The notes: generated from the letters alone by a model not told the origin. 64,000 nt of DNA from an uncultured Spirochaetaceae bacterium (GCA_944389505.1 CALXMP010000005.1:124001-188000), one strand, 5' to 3'. Counted from the stretch's first letter, positions 26,561 to 35,778 are shown. Numbers and translations: made by a program.

Positions 26561-27796
26561 TGTCTGTCCCGGACACCTGCAGGCTATCTCATGCTTGCCT
26601 GCAAGAAGCAATGTCTTAGCACTCTTAACATCACGGTCCTCCGTGTACCCGCATATAGGGCATGCGAATATCCTGTCCGAGAGTGCGATGCTTTCATGCA
26701 TATGCCCGCATATGGGGCACATCTTCGTCGATGGGAAGAATCTGTCTATCACAAGGACATCGGGATTGGACATGAGCTTCCTCCTCAGCGTGCCAAGCGC
26801 AGAGCTCTGCACCTCCTTCCCGAAGAGCCCTTTGTGCCATCCCTTGATGTTCTCGTACTGCATTACAACAAGCTTTCTTCCCGTGACGATGTCATGATAT
26901 ACCTGATTGGCCTTTGCCCGCCGCCTGTTGGCGAGCTTTTCGTATTCCCTCCTGATGAGAAGCTTTGTGCTATACCAGCCCCTGGAACCCTTCTTCTGGC
27001 GGGCAAGCTTCCGCTGAAGCCCCTTGAGGCGTTCCGATTCTCGGACCGATATATCATATTTCTCTCCATCGGAGGTCGTTATTGCTGTCTTTATCCCGAA
27101 GTCGATGCCGAGATCAGGCTTCGTCTCTGATTCCGTGCTGTCTTCATGCTTCTGTATATAGCATGTCAGCATTAGGTATATGCCCGAAGGCTTCTTCACG
27201 AGCTTCGCATTAGCGTATTCAGCTCCGGCAGGTATCTGCTCCATGCCGAATGTGCGGATTAGGCGTTTTATGCCTACGATGTGGATCGTATTCTTATATT
27301 TCCCGTGTTTATTGCCAGATGGACCGAAGCATATCCAATGGGTATCTCCATACTGGTTGAGCTCTATCGAGTCATATGATGACCTGAACTTCAGCTTCCC
27401 GTTCCTCTTACCTGTCTTCCTGCGCTTTGCGGCAAGGGATGCCATGTCCTGCTTCAGGGATGTGTATACCGTCTGTATGAACTTTGCTGGCATCGTCAGT
27501 TCTCTTTGGACAGTATTGCCATCCTTATCAAGGGATGTGATGCATCGTGTCCTGGTATCGAAGCCCCTGAACATATCATTGCTGAGGCCAAGGAGATGGT
27601 TGCAGAGCCATCTGCATTCAGCGAAGAAGAGAAAGAGCTTATTGCGTTCTGCGTTGTTCAGGCACTTCAGATCCAGCTTGAGCTCCACTGTGAGAGGGCG
27701 CATAGAGGCATGGCGGAGGCGTGTGGCCTCGCCCTTTTCCCTTATCCTTCTGCTCTTGTCTTCCCTCTCCTCTCTTGTCATATCATATTTTACCAT
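26492..27796 (-). CDS. tnpB: TnpB RNA-guided endonuclease of an IS605-type element
   Basis: The protein (434 residues) has the RuvC-like catalytic triad of TnpB: Asp in LGIDFGIKTAI (about 230), Glu in VVMQYENIKGW (about 315) and Asp in EDRDVKSAKTLL (about 398). A zinc finger with CPICGH and CPICGY pairs lies before the last Asp. The N-terminus is unusually basic and extends about 30 residues before the typical TnpB start; ATGs at 27796, 27781 and internal ones are possible, with no clear ribosome binding site. TnpB homologues cut DNA next to a TAM using an omega-RNA and help keep the element in place. The triad is intact, so the enzyme may be active. Confidence 0.92.
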   Translation of the reverse strand: MVKYDMTREEREDKSRRIREKGEATRLRHASMRPLTVELKLDLKCLNNAERNKLFLFFAECRWLCNHLLGLSNDMFRGFDTRTRCITSLDKDGNTVQRELTMPAKFIQTVYTSLKQDMASLAAKRRKTGKRNGKLKFRSSYDSIELNQYGDTHWICFGPSGNKHGKYKNTIHIVGIKRLIRTFGMEQIPAGAEYANAKLVKKPSGIYLMLTCYIQKHEDSTESETKPDLGIDFGIKTAITTSDGEKYDISVRESERLKGLQRKLARQKKGSRGWYSTKLLIRREYEKLANRRRAKANQVYHDIVTGRKLVVMQYENIKGWHKGLFGKEVQSSALGTLRRKLMSNPDVLVIDRFFPSTKMCPICGHMHESIALSDRIFACPICGYTEDRDVKSAKTLLLAGKHEIACRCPGQTPTPVERMSGFDASYEGHGSVLR

Positions 27797-27838
27797 GGAT
27801 CGGAATATTATGCAAAAGGAATATGCGATATCCCATGA

Positions 27839-28002
27839 TTCATCTCTCCTCTTATGGAAACGGGAGTCTTCTCACGGAGCAAGGATAAAAGATACTGGGA
27901 TGGATACAGTGGTCTGGATACTTATCTGATAGGGATGGATATCGATCTGGAGAATGATAGGAAGCTATCATGCGAGGTACAGCATCTGGAACGTGATAGT
28001 TA
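27839..28002 (+). pseudogene. C-terminal remnant of the interrupted AAA/PD-(D/E)XK gene
   Basis: The open frame after the stop at 27836 ends KDKRYWDGYSGLDTYLIG, MDIDLENDRKLSCEVQHLE and a stop at 28000-28002. It lines up with the C-terminus of the intact neighbour (ADKYIHMAGEKGMEIILIG, LSFSSSDRCIAEWKKEILE): shared DK-Y, the LIG strand, DR and the final Glu helix. It has no credible start. With the N-terminal remnant on the other side of the element, about 380 middle codons are missing, so a deletion accompanied or followed the insertion. Confidence 0.6.
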
Positions 28003-29376
28003 ATCCTTCTTCCTTAGAAGCTTAGCTGATACGCATGCGCAGATTATCGTGGTAGGAATCGATACCCCGACATTTGAGATAAGCATCATAATGCCAAGTG
28101 CAGTGGCTCCATCGCTTATGAAGCGCTGAAGTATGAAGAGGACAGGTATTCTCAGGACGAATATCTTCACGAAATTCAGCACAAGTGTTATCTTCGTTCG
28201 TCCAAGTCCCAGGAGGAAATCCATGCCTGCACCGTTGAGGGCTATGCCAAGACAGCTGAAGGCATCGAAGAGGAAGATCCTGCTTATCGTGTCATGGAAT
28301 GATGCATCGAGACCCGATCTGCTTGTTGAGAAAAGCCTTATCAGGGGTTCATCAAGCATGAAAAGGAATGCAAGGGCTATGAGGCTCACTGTGAATGTTA
28401 TGACGATATTGGCTACATATGCCTTTATGGCCCTGTCATATTTCTTTGCGCCATAATTCTGGCTTACAATCGCACTGGAGGCATCGGAGAAGCCGTTTTC
28501 GAAGTTCGATGCTATCCCGCACATATTGTTTGATATCCCCAAGGCTCCTATCATCTCGGCACCATATGATGCGGCCAATGAGCTTACGACCACCTTTCCC
28601 AGAGAGAATGTCGAGTCCTCTATGGCAACCGGATATGAGATTCCTATGAGCGATTTTGTGTATTCCTTCTTTCCTTTGAAGATAAGTCTGGGATTCACGT
28701 AGAAAATACTCGATCTATCGAAGATGTGCGTAAGTGAATATGCTGCGAAGAGCGCATAGGTGATCAGGGTTGCAAGTGCTATGAACGTTATGCCTTTATC
28801 AAGGGCATAGATGAAGAATGCAGATAGGCCAAGCTTTACGATCATGGAGGCTATATTGATGACCATGATTACACCGGTGCGTCCACGGGTCTTCTCTATA
28901 TTTATGTAGACAAGATTGATGAAGTTCAGAGCAGATGCGATAAGCAGGATTCTGAAATACAGGGCGCCTTCCTTTATGAATTCCTCTGGTGTGCTTATTG
29001 CTCTGAGGATATCGGGGACAAATGGTATCATCAGGATGAAGAGAACCGAGAGAGCCATAAGCAGTCTGATAAGCGTATTCATCAGTATGCTTACCTTTCC
29101 ATTATCCCCTGCACCATATGCCCTGTTTATAAGGATCATCGATCCGGTGATTAGTCCTGAGCCTATTGCATTCAGGATCATCCTCAGCTGGTTGAGATAG
29201 GCTACTGCTGATACATCGATCGTGCCCAGATGGCTTGCCATCATCGTATCAAGGATGGAGAAGAGGCAGTTGAACAGGGCAAAGACTGCCAGAGGTGTCC
29301 CTACCTGGATTATAAGACCATAGAGATTTCCCGAGAGCGAATACTCTCGGAATTCCGTTTCAGTCATCCGTCCCAT
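28000..29376 (-). CDS. MATE-family efflux transporter
   Basis: A 12-helix multidrug/toxin extrusion protein (458 residues from ATG 29376), exchanging drugs or metabolites for Na+ or H+. Two homologous halves are visible; the first holds FSILDTMMASHLGTIDVSAVA and GSMILINRAYGAGD, the second DASSAIVSQNYGAKKYDRA and GAGMDFLLGLGRTK. The upstream frame begins at 29436, but MGRMTETEF with a GGTGGG site is the better start. It is divergent from the next MATE gene; its stop codon coincides with that of the C-terminal AAA-family remnant on the other strand. Confidence 0.87.
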   Translation of the reverse strand: MGRMTETEFREYSLSGNLYGLIIQVGTPLAVFALFNCLFSILDTMMASHLGTIDVSAVAYLNQLRMILNAIGSGLITGSMILINRAYGAGDNGKVSILMNTLIRLLMALSVLFILMIPFVPDILRAISTPEEFIKEGALYFRILLIASALNFINLVYINIEKTRGRTGVIMVINIASMIVKLGLSAFFIYALDKGITFIALATLITYALFAAYSLTHIFDRSSIFYVNPRLIFKGKKEYTKSLIGISYPVAIEDSTFSLGKVVVSSLAASYGAEMIGALGISNNMCGIASNFENGFSDASSAIVSQNYGAKKYDRAIKAYVANIVITFTVSLIALAFLFMLDEPLIRLFSTSRSGLDASFHDTISRIFLFDAFSCLGIALNGAGMDFLLGLGRTKITLVLNFVKIFVLRIPVLFILQRFISDGATALGIMMLISNVGVSIPTTIICACVSAKLLRKKD

Positions 29377-29477
29377 CAGCGTATCCCACCGCTGATTCTG
29401 CTCCAAATCGTCTTGCAATGGAAGCCATAATTGCAAAAAACTCTCAGCTGATGCTACATTGTCCTCCGGAGGGATGT

Positions 29478-30797
29478 ATGGAGAGCAGACTTACGGAGGG
29501 AAGCGTTGCGAAGGCGCTTATTGGATTCACGCTTCCGCTTGTTCTCAGCGGCCTGTTCCAGCAGCTGTTCAATTGGGTTGATGCATTCATTGTAGGCAAT
29601 GTGAACGGGGAAGCTGCTTTGGCAGGTATAGGAGCAACTACCTCCATATATAATCTCTTCGTAACAGTGCTTACAGGATTCACAGCAGGCGTCTCTGTTC
29701 TCACAGCGCAGCAGTATGGCAGAGGGGAGAAAGACAGGATAAGGTCTACGCTCTCTTCCTATTCGCTTCTCCTCGGTATTGTATTTCTGATAATCGCATT
29801 GGCTGGGATAGCATTCACTGACAGGATTCTGGCTATCATGGATACGCCAGATAGGATACTGCCGAGTGCTTCAGGCTATCTGGGGATAGTCCTTGCCGGA
29901 GTTCCGTTCCTTGCTGTCTACAATGTATTCTCTGCTGTCCTTCGCGGTATAGGCAACAGCAGAGCTCCGTTCATGGCAATCCTTGTCTCTTCCGTATCGA
30001 ATGTCATCCTCGATCTTGTCTTTGTCGCAGGTATGGGGTGGGGTGCTACAGGCGCTGCCGCCGCAACTGTAATTGCACAGGCGGCAATGACCCTGTTCAT
30101 TGTATTCTATGCATGGATCAGGTATCCGGAGCTGAGGTTCATGGTCTCACTTTCCTCTATCCATGGAAGATCTGTCCATGAAGGTCTTTCATTCGGTATG
30201 CCCACTGCAATCCAGTCCGGAGCAACCTCAATCGGCAGTGTGATCCTTCAGCAGTTCATGAATGGATTCGGGGCTGCTACGGTTGCTGCGATCACGACGG
30301 CTTATCGTATCGATACGGTAATACTCCTTCCAATCATCAATTTAGGCTCTGGCATAGCGACCGTCGTGGCCCAGAACATAGGAGCAGGGAAGAATGACAG
30401 AGCCAGAAGTGCCATACATGCAGGGCTTAAGATGATGACTGCTGTCTCTCTGATACTGACCATGCTTGTATTCATAGCAGGGGAGCCTCTGATATCGCTT
30501 TTCGGACTTACCGCCGAGACTACGGCAATCGGAGGAGCATTCTTCAACAGGATTGCGGCCTTCTATATTGTGTTCGGCCTCAGCACTGCTATCAGGGGAT
30601 ACATCGAGGGAATCGGGGATATGCTCTTCTCGGGTTTACTCGGAGTGGTGTCTCTTATTGTCAGGATTGCCTGTTCATATATCTTCAGGGATGTATTCGG
30701 GAATATGGTGATAGCCTATGCTGAGATATTCGCATGGATCTTCATGCTGATTGTCTATATTCTCCGCTATCTTCAGAAGACCCGGCGATTAGGATGA
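29478..30797 (+). CDS. MATE-family efflux transporter
   Basis: A second MATE protein (439 residues), with FTLPLVLSGLFQQLFNWVDAFIVG at the N-terminus, GVSVLTAQQYGRGE, VLRGIGNSRAPF and GIATVVAQNIGAGKNDRA. This is the DinF/NorM-like arrangement of two six-helix halves. ATG 29478 is chosen because a GGAGGG site lies at 29468-29473 and the conserved first helix follows. It is divergent from the MATE gene at 28000-29376, with only about 100 bases between them. The substrates of both pumps are unknown. Confidence 0.88.
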   Translation: MESRLTEGSVAKALIGFTLPLVLSGLFQQLFNWVDAFIVGNVNGEAALAGIGATTSIYNLFVTVLTGFTAGVSVLTAQQYGRGEKDRIRSTLSSYSLLLGIVFLIIALAGIAFTDRILAIMDTPDRILPSASGYLGIVLAGVPFLAVYNVFSAVLRGIGNSRAPFMAILVSSVSNVILDLVFVAGMGWGATGAAAATVIAQAAMTLFIVFYAWIRYPELRFMVSLSSIHGRSVHEGLSFGMPTAIQSGATSIGSVILQQFMNGFGAATVAAITTAYRIDTVILLPIINLGSGIATVVAQNIGAGKNDRARSAIHAGLKMMTAVSLILTMLVFIAGEPLISLFGLTAETTAIGGAFFNRIAAFYIVFGLSTAIRGYIEGIGDMLFSGLLGVVSLIVRIACSYIFRDVFGNMVIAYAEIFAWIFMLIVYILRYLQKTRRLG

Positions 30798-30802
30798 GGC
30801 AG

Positions 30803-30832
30803 AAAAAATCCTGCGCCATCTCTGACGCAGGA
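30803..30832 (-). terminator. adhE terminator
   Basis: The 7-bp stem TCCTGCG/CGCAGGA with a 10-base loop is followed on the minus strand by TTTTTTC. A second small hairpin, AATCAGC/GCTGATT (30838-30853), overlaps the adhE stop. Confidence 0.8.
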
Positions 30833-30851
30833 ATTACAATCAGCAAGCTGA

Positions 30852-33512
30852 TTATTTCTCTTCTGTCCAGGCTCTTCCGTAGAAGGAGTCGAGATAGAGC
30901 TGCTTGATCTGGCTGATCAGCGGATAGCGCGGGTTGGAACCTGTGCACTGATCATCGAATGCCTTCACTGAAAGCTCATCGACCTGAGCGAGGAACTCAT
31001 TCTCATCGACGCCCCAGTCCTTGATCGATGCAGGGATGTTCAGCTCTTTCTTGAGCTTCTCGATGCCATCGATAAGAGCCTGTACCTTATCTTCCATGCT
31101 CATCTTCGAAGTGGTTGCGATGTAATCGGTGTTCTTCGTATCGTTGAGAGCCATAGAGATGTAGTCGGCTGCACGTGCATACCTTGAGATTACAGAAGGA
31201 TACTCGTACTGCGGGAAGGATGCCTGCTTTGTAGGATTGTCATTTGCATTGAAGCGGATGATGTTCGTAAGAAGCAGAGCATTTGCCATTCCGTGTGGTA
31301 CGTGGAATGCAGCACCGAGCTTATGAGCCATTGAGTGGCAGAGACCGAGGAATGCATTGGAGAATGCCATACCCGCCATTGTGGATGCATCGTGCATCTT
31401 CTCCCTTGCTTTCTTGTTTGTTCCATCGGCATAGGCCTGCGGCAGATACTTGAATACGATCCTTGCAGCCTCAAGAGCCAGCGGATTCGTGAAATCCGTG
31501 CTCATTGATGAGACGAGAGCCTCAAGCGCATGGGTGAGTACATCGATACCGCAGGAAGCTGTAAGTCCCTTTGGCTGACCCATTGCGAGCTCGCTGTCGA
31601 CGATAGCCATGGTCGGTGTGAGCGCATAGTCTGCGATAGCCCACTTCATTCCTGTGTTCTCGTCTGTGATGATTGCGAATGGTGTGACCTCAGAACCTGT
31701 TCCGGATGTTGTCGGGATACATACGAGATCGGCCTTCTTGCCCATGTCTGGGAATGAGTAGATTCTCTTCCTGATATCCATGAACCTGAGAGCAAGACCC
31801 TCGAACTTTACTTCCGGGTGCTCATAGAGAAGCCATATGATCTTTGCCGCATCCATCGGAGAGCCACCGCCGACTGCGATGATTACATCCGGCTTGTATG
31901 CATTGACAAGCTCCATAGCTGTGTTGATTGTACCGAGTGTCGGATCTGGCTTGACCTGATGGAATACCTCTGTCTCAACGCCGATCTTCTGCAGGGTCTC
32001 TGTGATGCGGTCAATCATACCGGAGGAGAAGAGGAAGCTGTCTGTTACGATGAATGCTCTCTTCTTTGTCTCAAGCTCCTGAAGAGCAACTGGCAGAGAA
32101 CCGTACTTGAAGTAAATCTTCGGTGGAAGCTTGAACCAGAGCATGTTTTCCCTCCTTTCCGCTACTGTCTTGATGTTCAGAAGATGCTTCGGGCCTACAT
32201 TCTCTGATATAGAGTTGTTTCCCCAGCTTCCGCATCCGAGCGTGAGAGATGGCTCAAGACGGAAGTTGTAGATGTCACCGATAGCGCCCTGGGATGCAGG
32301 CATATTGATAAGAACACGGCTTGTCTTTACTGTCTTGCCGTATGTGTTGATCTTATCCTGCTCCTTCTCATCACAGTAGAGAACGGATGTATGGCCGAAA
32401 CCACCGAGTGCGATGAGCTTTGCAGCCATTGCAGCGCCTTCGCCGAAGTTATCGCATGAATACATTCCAAGGACAGGGGAGAGCTTCTCATGTGCGAATG
32501 GCTCGTCCATCTCGATTCTCTTGACCTCACCGATGAGGACCTTTGTTGTTGATGGAACTGTGAATCCTGCAATCTCTGCGATCTTTACAGCAGGCTGTCC
32601 TACGATCTTCGGGTTTACAGAGCCCCTCTTCGGATCAAGGATGATTGGCTCGAGAAGCGCAAGCTCTTCCTTTGTGAGGAAGTGTGCTCCCTGCTCCTTG
32701 AATTCCTTCTTTACCTCATTATAGATGTCCTTGTGGACGACAACGGCCTGCTCGGAAGCACAGACAACACCGTTATCGAATGTCTTTGACATAAGAATCG
32801 ATGCAACAGCCATCTTGATGTTGCAGTTCTTGTCCAGGAGGGCAGGTGTGTTTCCAGCACCTACGCCGATTGCAGGCTTACCCGATGAATAAGCGGACTT
32901 GACCATTCCAGGACCGCCTGTAGCGAGGATGAGGTTTACGAGAGGATGCTTCATCAGATAGTCTGTCTTCTCCATCGTAGGCTCTTCGATGAATGCGATG
33001 ATATCCTCAGGAGCACCTGCCTTCACAGCAGCCTCAAGAACGATGCGTGCAGCATCGCATGTGCACTTCTTTGCTCTCGGATGAGGGGAGAAGATGATTG
33101 CATTCCTTGTCTTGAGTGCTATGAGTGACTTGAAGATAGCTGTTGATGTCGGGTTTGTTGTCGGGATGATTCCGCAGATAACGCCCTTTGGCTCTGCGAT
33201 CTTCTTGATTCCGAAGCCCATATCATCCTCGATGATGCCGCAGGTCTTATCATCCTTGTATTTATGGAAGATATATTCAGCAGCGAAGTGATTCTTTATT
33301 ACCTTGTCCTCGATGATTCCCATGCCGGTCTCAGCGACAGCATCCTGTGCAAGAGAGATTCTTGCGTTGTTTGCCGCGATTGCAGCTGCACGGAAGATCT
33401 CATCGACCTTTTCCTGCGGATAGTTCGCATATACGAGCTGTGCGCGCTTGACTCTCTCGATCATTTCCTGAAGCTCGAGCTGGCCAGGGAAGAGTTCATT
33501 GACTTCTGCCAT
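30852..33512 (-). CDS. adhE: Bifunctional aldehyde-alcohol dehydrogenase AdhE
   Basis: AdhE converts acetyl-CoA to acetaldehyde and then ethanol with two NADH, the main redox-balancing step in mixed-acid and ethanol fermentation; it assembles into spirosomes. The N-terminal CoA-acylating aldehyde dehydrogenase (about 1-440) contains the catalytic Cys in NGVVCASEQAVVV. After a linker, the C-terminal Fe-dependent alcohol dehydrogenase (about 455-886) has GGGSPMDAAK, PTTSGTGSEVTPFA and the metal-binding FLGLCHSMAHKLGAAFHVPHG. The length (886) is normal. A TAAGGAG site precedes the ATG and a consensus -35 lies upstream. Confidence 0.97.
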   Translation of the reverse strand: MAEVNELFPGQLELQEMIERVKRAQLVYANYPQEKVDEIFRAAAIAANNARISLAQDAVAETGMGIIEDKVIKNHFAAEYIFHKYKDDKTCGIIEDDMGFGIKKIAEPKGVICGIIPTTNPTSTAIFKSLIALKTRNAIIFSPHPRAKKCTCDAARIVLEAAVKAGAPEDIIAFIEEPTMEKTDYLMKHPLVNLILATGGPGMVKSAYSSGKPAIGVGAGNTPALLDKNCNIKMAVASILMSKTFDNGVVCASEQAVVVHKDIYNEVKKEFKEQGAHFLTKEELALLEPIILDPKRGSVNPKIVGQPAVKIAEIAGFTVPSTTKVLIGEVKRIEMDEPFAHEKLSPVLGMYSCDNFGEGAAMAAKLIALGGFGHTSVLYCDEKEQDKINTYGKTVKTSRVLINMPASQGAIGDIYNFRLEPSLTLGCGSWGNNSISENVGPKHLLNIKTVAERRENMLWFKLPPKIYFKYGSLPVALQELETKKRAFIVTDSFLFSSGMIDRITETLQKIGVETEVFHQVKPDPTLGTINTAMELVNAYKPDVIIAVGGGSPMDAAKIIWLLYEHPEVKFEGLALRFMDIRKRIYSFPDMGKKADLVCIPTTSGTGSEVTPFAIITDENTGMKWAIADYALTPTMAIVDSELAMGQPKGLTASCGIDVLTHALEALVSSMSTDFTNPLALEAARIVFKYLPQAYADGTNKKAREKMHDASTMAGMAFSNAFLGLCHSMAHKLGAAFHVPHGMANALLLTNIIRFNANDNPTKQASFPQYEYPSVISRYARAADYISMALNDTKNTDYIATTSKMSMEDKVQALIDGIEKLKKELNIPASIKDWGVDENEFLAQVDELSVKAFDDQCTGSNPRYPLISQIKQLYLDSFYGRAWTEEK

Positions 33513-33539
33513 ATTTTACTCCTTATATATCGATAAATT

Positions 33540-33569
33540 TATATACATAGAATCGGGCAACAGTGTCAA
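33540..33569 (-). promoter_or_regulatory. adhE promoter
   Basis: Minus-strand TTGACA (33569-33564) is followed after 17-18 bases by GTATAT or TATATA (about 33546-33540). The region is nearly pure A/T on both sides, with overlapping short palindromes. Confidence 0.65.
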
Positions 33570-33588
33570 TATATATTATATAATCAGG

Positions 33589-34632
33589 TCATAAAAAGAG
33601 ATAGTCCGATATTGAAAATAAAATTAAAAGAACAGTTATGGCTATTAATGTGAATGCAGGAATATTATTTGATGAGATGTGGCTATTTTTGTGCATGTCG
33701 GATGCAAGAGTTCTCTGTACTTTCTCTGCAAGGGATCCTTTCTGTTCATGAAAGGATGCCAGAAGTGCGCTGAAGATCGATAGTACCTGTCCGAGGAAAC
33801 CGCTCTGGGGTGCAATGGCCCTTGAGAACCCCTGTGAGAGCGCTATTGAGGCAGACAGTTTGAAGCTTTTAAGCATCGCAGCCTGCACAGCACCGTCAGT
33901 GATGGGGAATGAGAGAATCCTGAAGAGGACCTTCCCGGATGGGGTAAGGATGGAGGAGATCATGAGGAATATGAACAGCAATATGTGGGGCAGGATTCTG
34001 ACCTTCCTGCCTGTGGCTCTCTGGAATATGATGCATGAAACCGCTGCTGCCGCTGCTATTGCTGGATTTCCGATTGGGATCAGTGCCAGAGCAGATAGGA
34101 TGAAAGCAAGGATTGCTATCCTGCTGCTTTTTTCTTCCCCGCTGTTTTCTATCGTATAGGATATCTCCGGGATCTCGATCCTTTTTGATACTGCTGCTGT
34201 CAGGATGGAGGCGGGGAGGGATAGTATAAGCATAATAGGAAGGATGGATAGTGCGCCATTTCCTGCATACAGTGAGGCAATGCCGATCTGTGCCGCATCA
34301 GAGACAAGAGCGCCTGCTGCGGATATGGAATAGACAGAGATTCTTTTAGAGAATCTTTTCAGGAAGAACATCGTAAATCCTGCAAGTACTGTCTGGGTGA
34401 GGGACATAAGAAAGAAAGGGGAGAATAGCGTACCGGAGATATATGATGTTCCGATTGCCTTTACCAGCAGAAGAATGGAGAACTCATTGATAGGCAGGCT
34501 GAGTGCAGCCATGACCGGGATATTCGCAAGACCGATTCTGAAGAATGGCACGACCCTTGGAATGAGAAGCTCTATAGCGGAAAGAAAGAGGGATAACGCC
34601 CCGAGGTATGCTATTCTATCCCGATATCGCAT
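33589..34632 (-). CDS. Gx (HepPP synthase I-like)/EcfT-like fused membrane protein
   Basis: A hydrophobic protein (347 residues) with about 9-10 predicted membrane segments. The N-terminal part (about 1-165) matches the Gx or heptaprenyl-diphosphate-synthase-component-I membrane family: AYLGALSLFLSAIELLIPR, PFFRIGLANIPVMAAL and GTLFSPFFLMSL. The second part (about 170-340) resembles the CbiQ/EcfT transmembrane subunit of ECF transporters, with FQRATGRKVRI and SQGFSRAIAPQ. The name 'heptaprenyl diphosphate synthase component I' is probably wrong for such proteins, which have the topology of ECF S-components. It overlaps the NusG-II gene by 17 bases, a common pairing in anaerobes. The substrate is unknown. 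Confidence 0.75.
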   Translation of the reverse strand: MRYRDRIAYLGALSLFLSAIELLIPRVVPFFRIGLANIPVMAALSLPINEFSILLLVKAIGTSYISGTLFSPFFLMSLTQTVLAGFTMFFLKRFSKRISVYSISAAGALVSDAAQIGIASLYAGNGALSILPIMLILSLPASILTAAVSKRIEIPEISYTIENSGEEKSSRIAILAFILSALALIPIGNPAIAAAAAVSCIIFQRATGRKVRILPHILLFIFLMISSILTPSGKVLFRILSFPITDGAVQAAMLKSFKLSASIALSQGFSRAIAPQSGFLGQVLSIFSALLASFHEQKGSLAEKVQRTLASDMHKNSHISSNNIPAFTLIAITVLLILFSISDYLFL

Positions 34633-34960
34633 CGGCTTCTCCTTCTGATGAGCTTACTGCTATTACTCTGTTTGGCAGGCAGCAGAGGGTATCGGACCAT
34701 CCTGCCTTGATACATATCCCATTAGGACAGGGGGAGGAGACAACCCTCGCTTTCCCATCCCTGATCTCTATTACCGTTTCTCCGAGAGGACCGTCAAAGC
34801 TATGGAAGCCATCCTCTGAGAGTGAGAATGCGTACTCATGTCCATCGGCGCTGACTTCAAGGATATCCCCTCCGCTTCCCGCTGCGGCTATCGCTGACAG
34901 AACTATCGCCCCACCATAGATCAGGAATATTATGAAGTCTGGAAGCTTTGGTCCGGCCAT
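34616..34960 (-). CDS. NusG domain II-containing membrane-anchored protein
   Basis: A short protein (114 residues from ATG 34960). One N-terminal membrane helix (LPDFIIFLIYGGAIVLSAIAA) is followed by a periplasmic NusG-domain-II fold (PF07009 type), with GPLGETVIEIRDGKARVVSSPCPNGICIKAG and SDTLCCLPNRVIA. Three to four cysteines in the CPNGIC and LCC motifs could bind a metal or cofactor. The frame extends to 34978, but neither start has a clear ribosome binding site. It overlaps the Gx/EcfT-like gene, which strongly suggests a joint function at the membrane. The usual ApbE flavin transferase partner is not in the window. Confidence 0.82.
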   Translation of the reverse strand: MAGPKLPDFIIFLIYGGAIVLSAIAAAGSGGDILEVSADGHEYAFSLSEDGFHSFDGPLGETVIEIRDGKARVVSSPCPNGICIKAGWSDTLCCLPNRVIAVSSSEGEADAISG

Positions 34961-35076
34961 GCTCTGATGATAATCCATTCAGGAGGTTTGTGACATATCG
35001 CGGATGTCTGTTCTTTCTGTGAAGTTTGGGGGCTATCTATTGAAATTGGCTTTGCCTTCCGGGAAACTTCCGTTGT

Positions 35077-35772
35077 ATGAAACTGATATACATTGTCGAG
35101 GATCATGAAGTAATCTGCCAGGGCGTTGTCCAGTATCTGTCCCTCTCCGGATATGATGCAAAGGGTTTTAAGTCCCTGGAAGAGGCGAGGACTGCTTTCT
35201 CAGAAGCAGTGCCTGATCTGCTTGTCGAAGATGTCATGCTCCCAGATGGAGACGGGTTCTCATTTGTAAAGGAGATGAAGGCAAAGTATCCTTCGCTTCC
35301 TGTGATATTCCTTACAGCACGCGTCGATGAGTCGGACAGGATTCTTGGGTTCGAGCTGGGTGCTGATGATTACATCACGAAGCCATTCAGCCCGAAGGAG
35401 CTTGTACTCAGGATTCAGGCGCTGTTCCGCAGACTTGATGAATCAGGCACTGTCTTAGGCCATGTATACTCATACTCCGATCCCGATGGCAATTCGCTTG
35501 TGATCGATGATAATGAACACGTACTTACGATCAATGGAAGCCCGGTATCGCTGACAGCAGCGGAATGGAGAATCGTGTTCTGCCTTGCAACGAATGCCCC
35601 GAATCTCATAACAAGAGCGCAGATACTTGAGGAGTGCTTTGATTATAGCTTCGAGAGCTATGAACGCGTCGTAGATACCCATATAAAGAACATAAGGGCG
35701 AAGCTTAAGCCTGGGACATGGATAGATACAGTCCGTGGATACGGCTACCGGTTCTCCGGAAAGAAGGGCTGA
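35077..35772 (+). CDS. OmpR-family response regulator
   Basis: The receiver domain (about 1-120) has the acidic pocket IVEDH, phospho-acceptor Asp-52 in VEDVMLPDGDG, Thr-80 in IFLTAR and Lys-102 in YITKPFSP. The C-terminal winged helix (about 140-231) has LTAAEWRIVFCL, RAQILEECF and RVVDTHIKNIRAKLKP, ending in the wing VRGYGYRF. It should be phosphorylated by the sensor kinase encoded 6 bases downstream and bind DNA as a dimer. The regulon is unknown; no adjacent transporter or resistance gene points to a signal. Confidence 0.93.
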   Translation: MKLIYIVEDHEVICQGVVQYLSLSGYDAKGFKSLEEARTAFSEAVPDLLVEDVMLPDGDGFSFVKEMKAKYPSLPVIFLTARVDESDRILGFELGADDYITKPFSPKELVLRIQALFRRLDESGTVLGHVYSYSDPDGNSLVIDDNEHVLTINGSPVSLTAAEWRIVFCLATNAPNLITRAQILEECFDYSFESYERVVDTHIKNIRAKLKPGTWIDTVRGYGYRFSGKKG

Positions 35773-35778
35773 TAGAAA

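Larger units (their letters stand above)
26445..27860 (-). mobile_element. IS200/IS605-superfamily element carrying only tnpB
   Basis: The element contains tnpB on the minus strand and no tnpA, so it depends on a transposase elsewhere. Its right end (minus-strand reading) is placed at GTGGTTCAC, ending at 26445, because gene homology resumes directly outside. The left end is uncertain, between about 27800 and 27870. The element is inserted antisense in a decayed AAA-family gene, with remnants of that gene on both sides. Confidence 0.7.

Noticed and set aside
26591-27130. Open frames on the + strand within the TnpB element
   Set aside because: They are shadows of tnpB and show no protein-like features.
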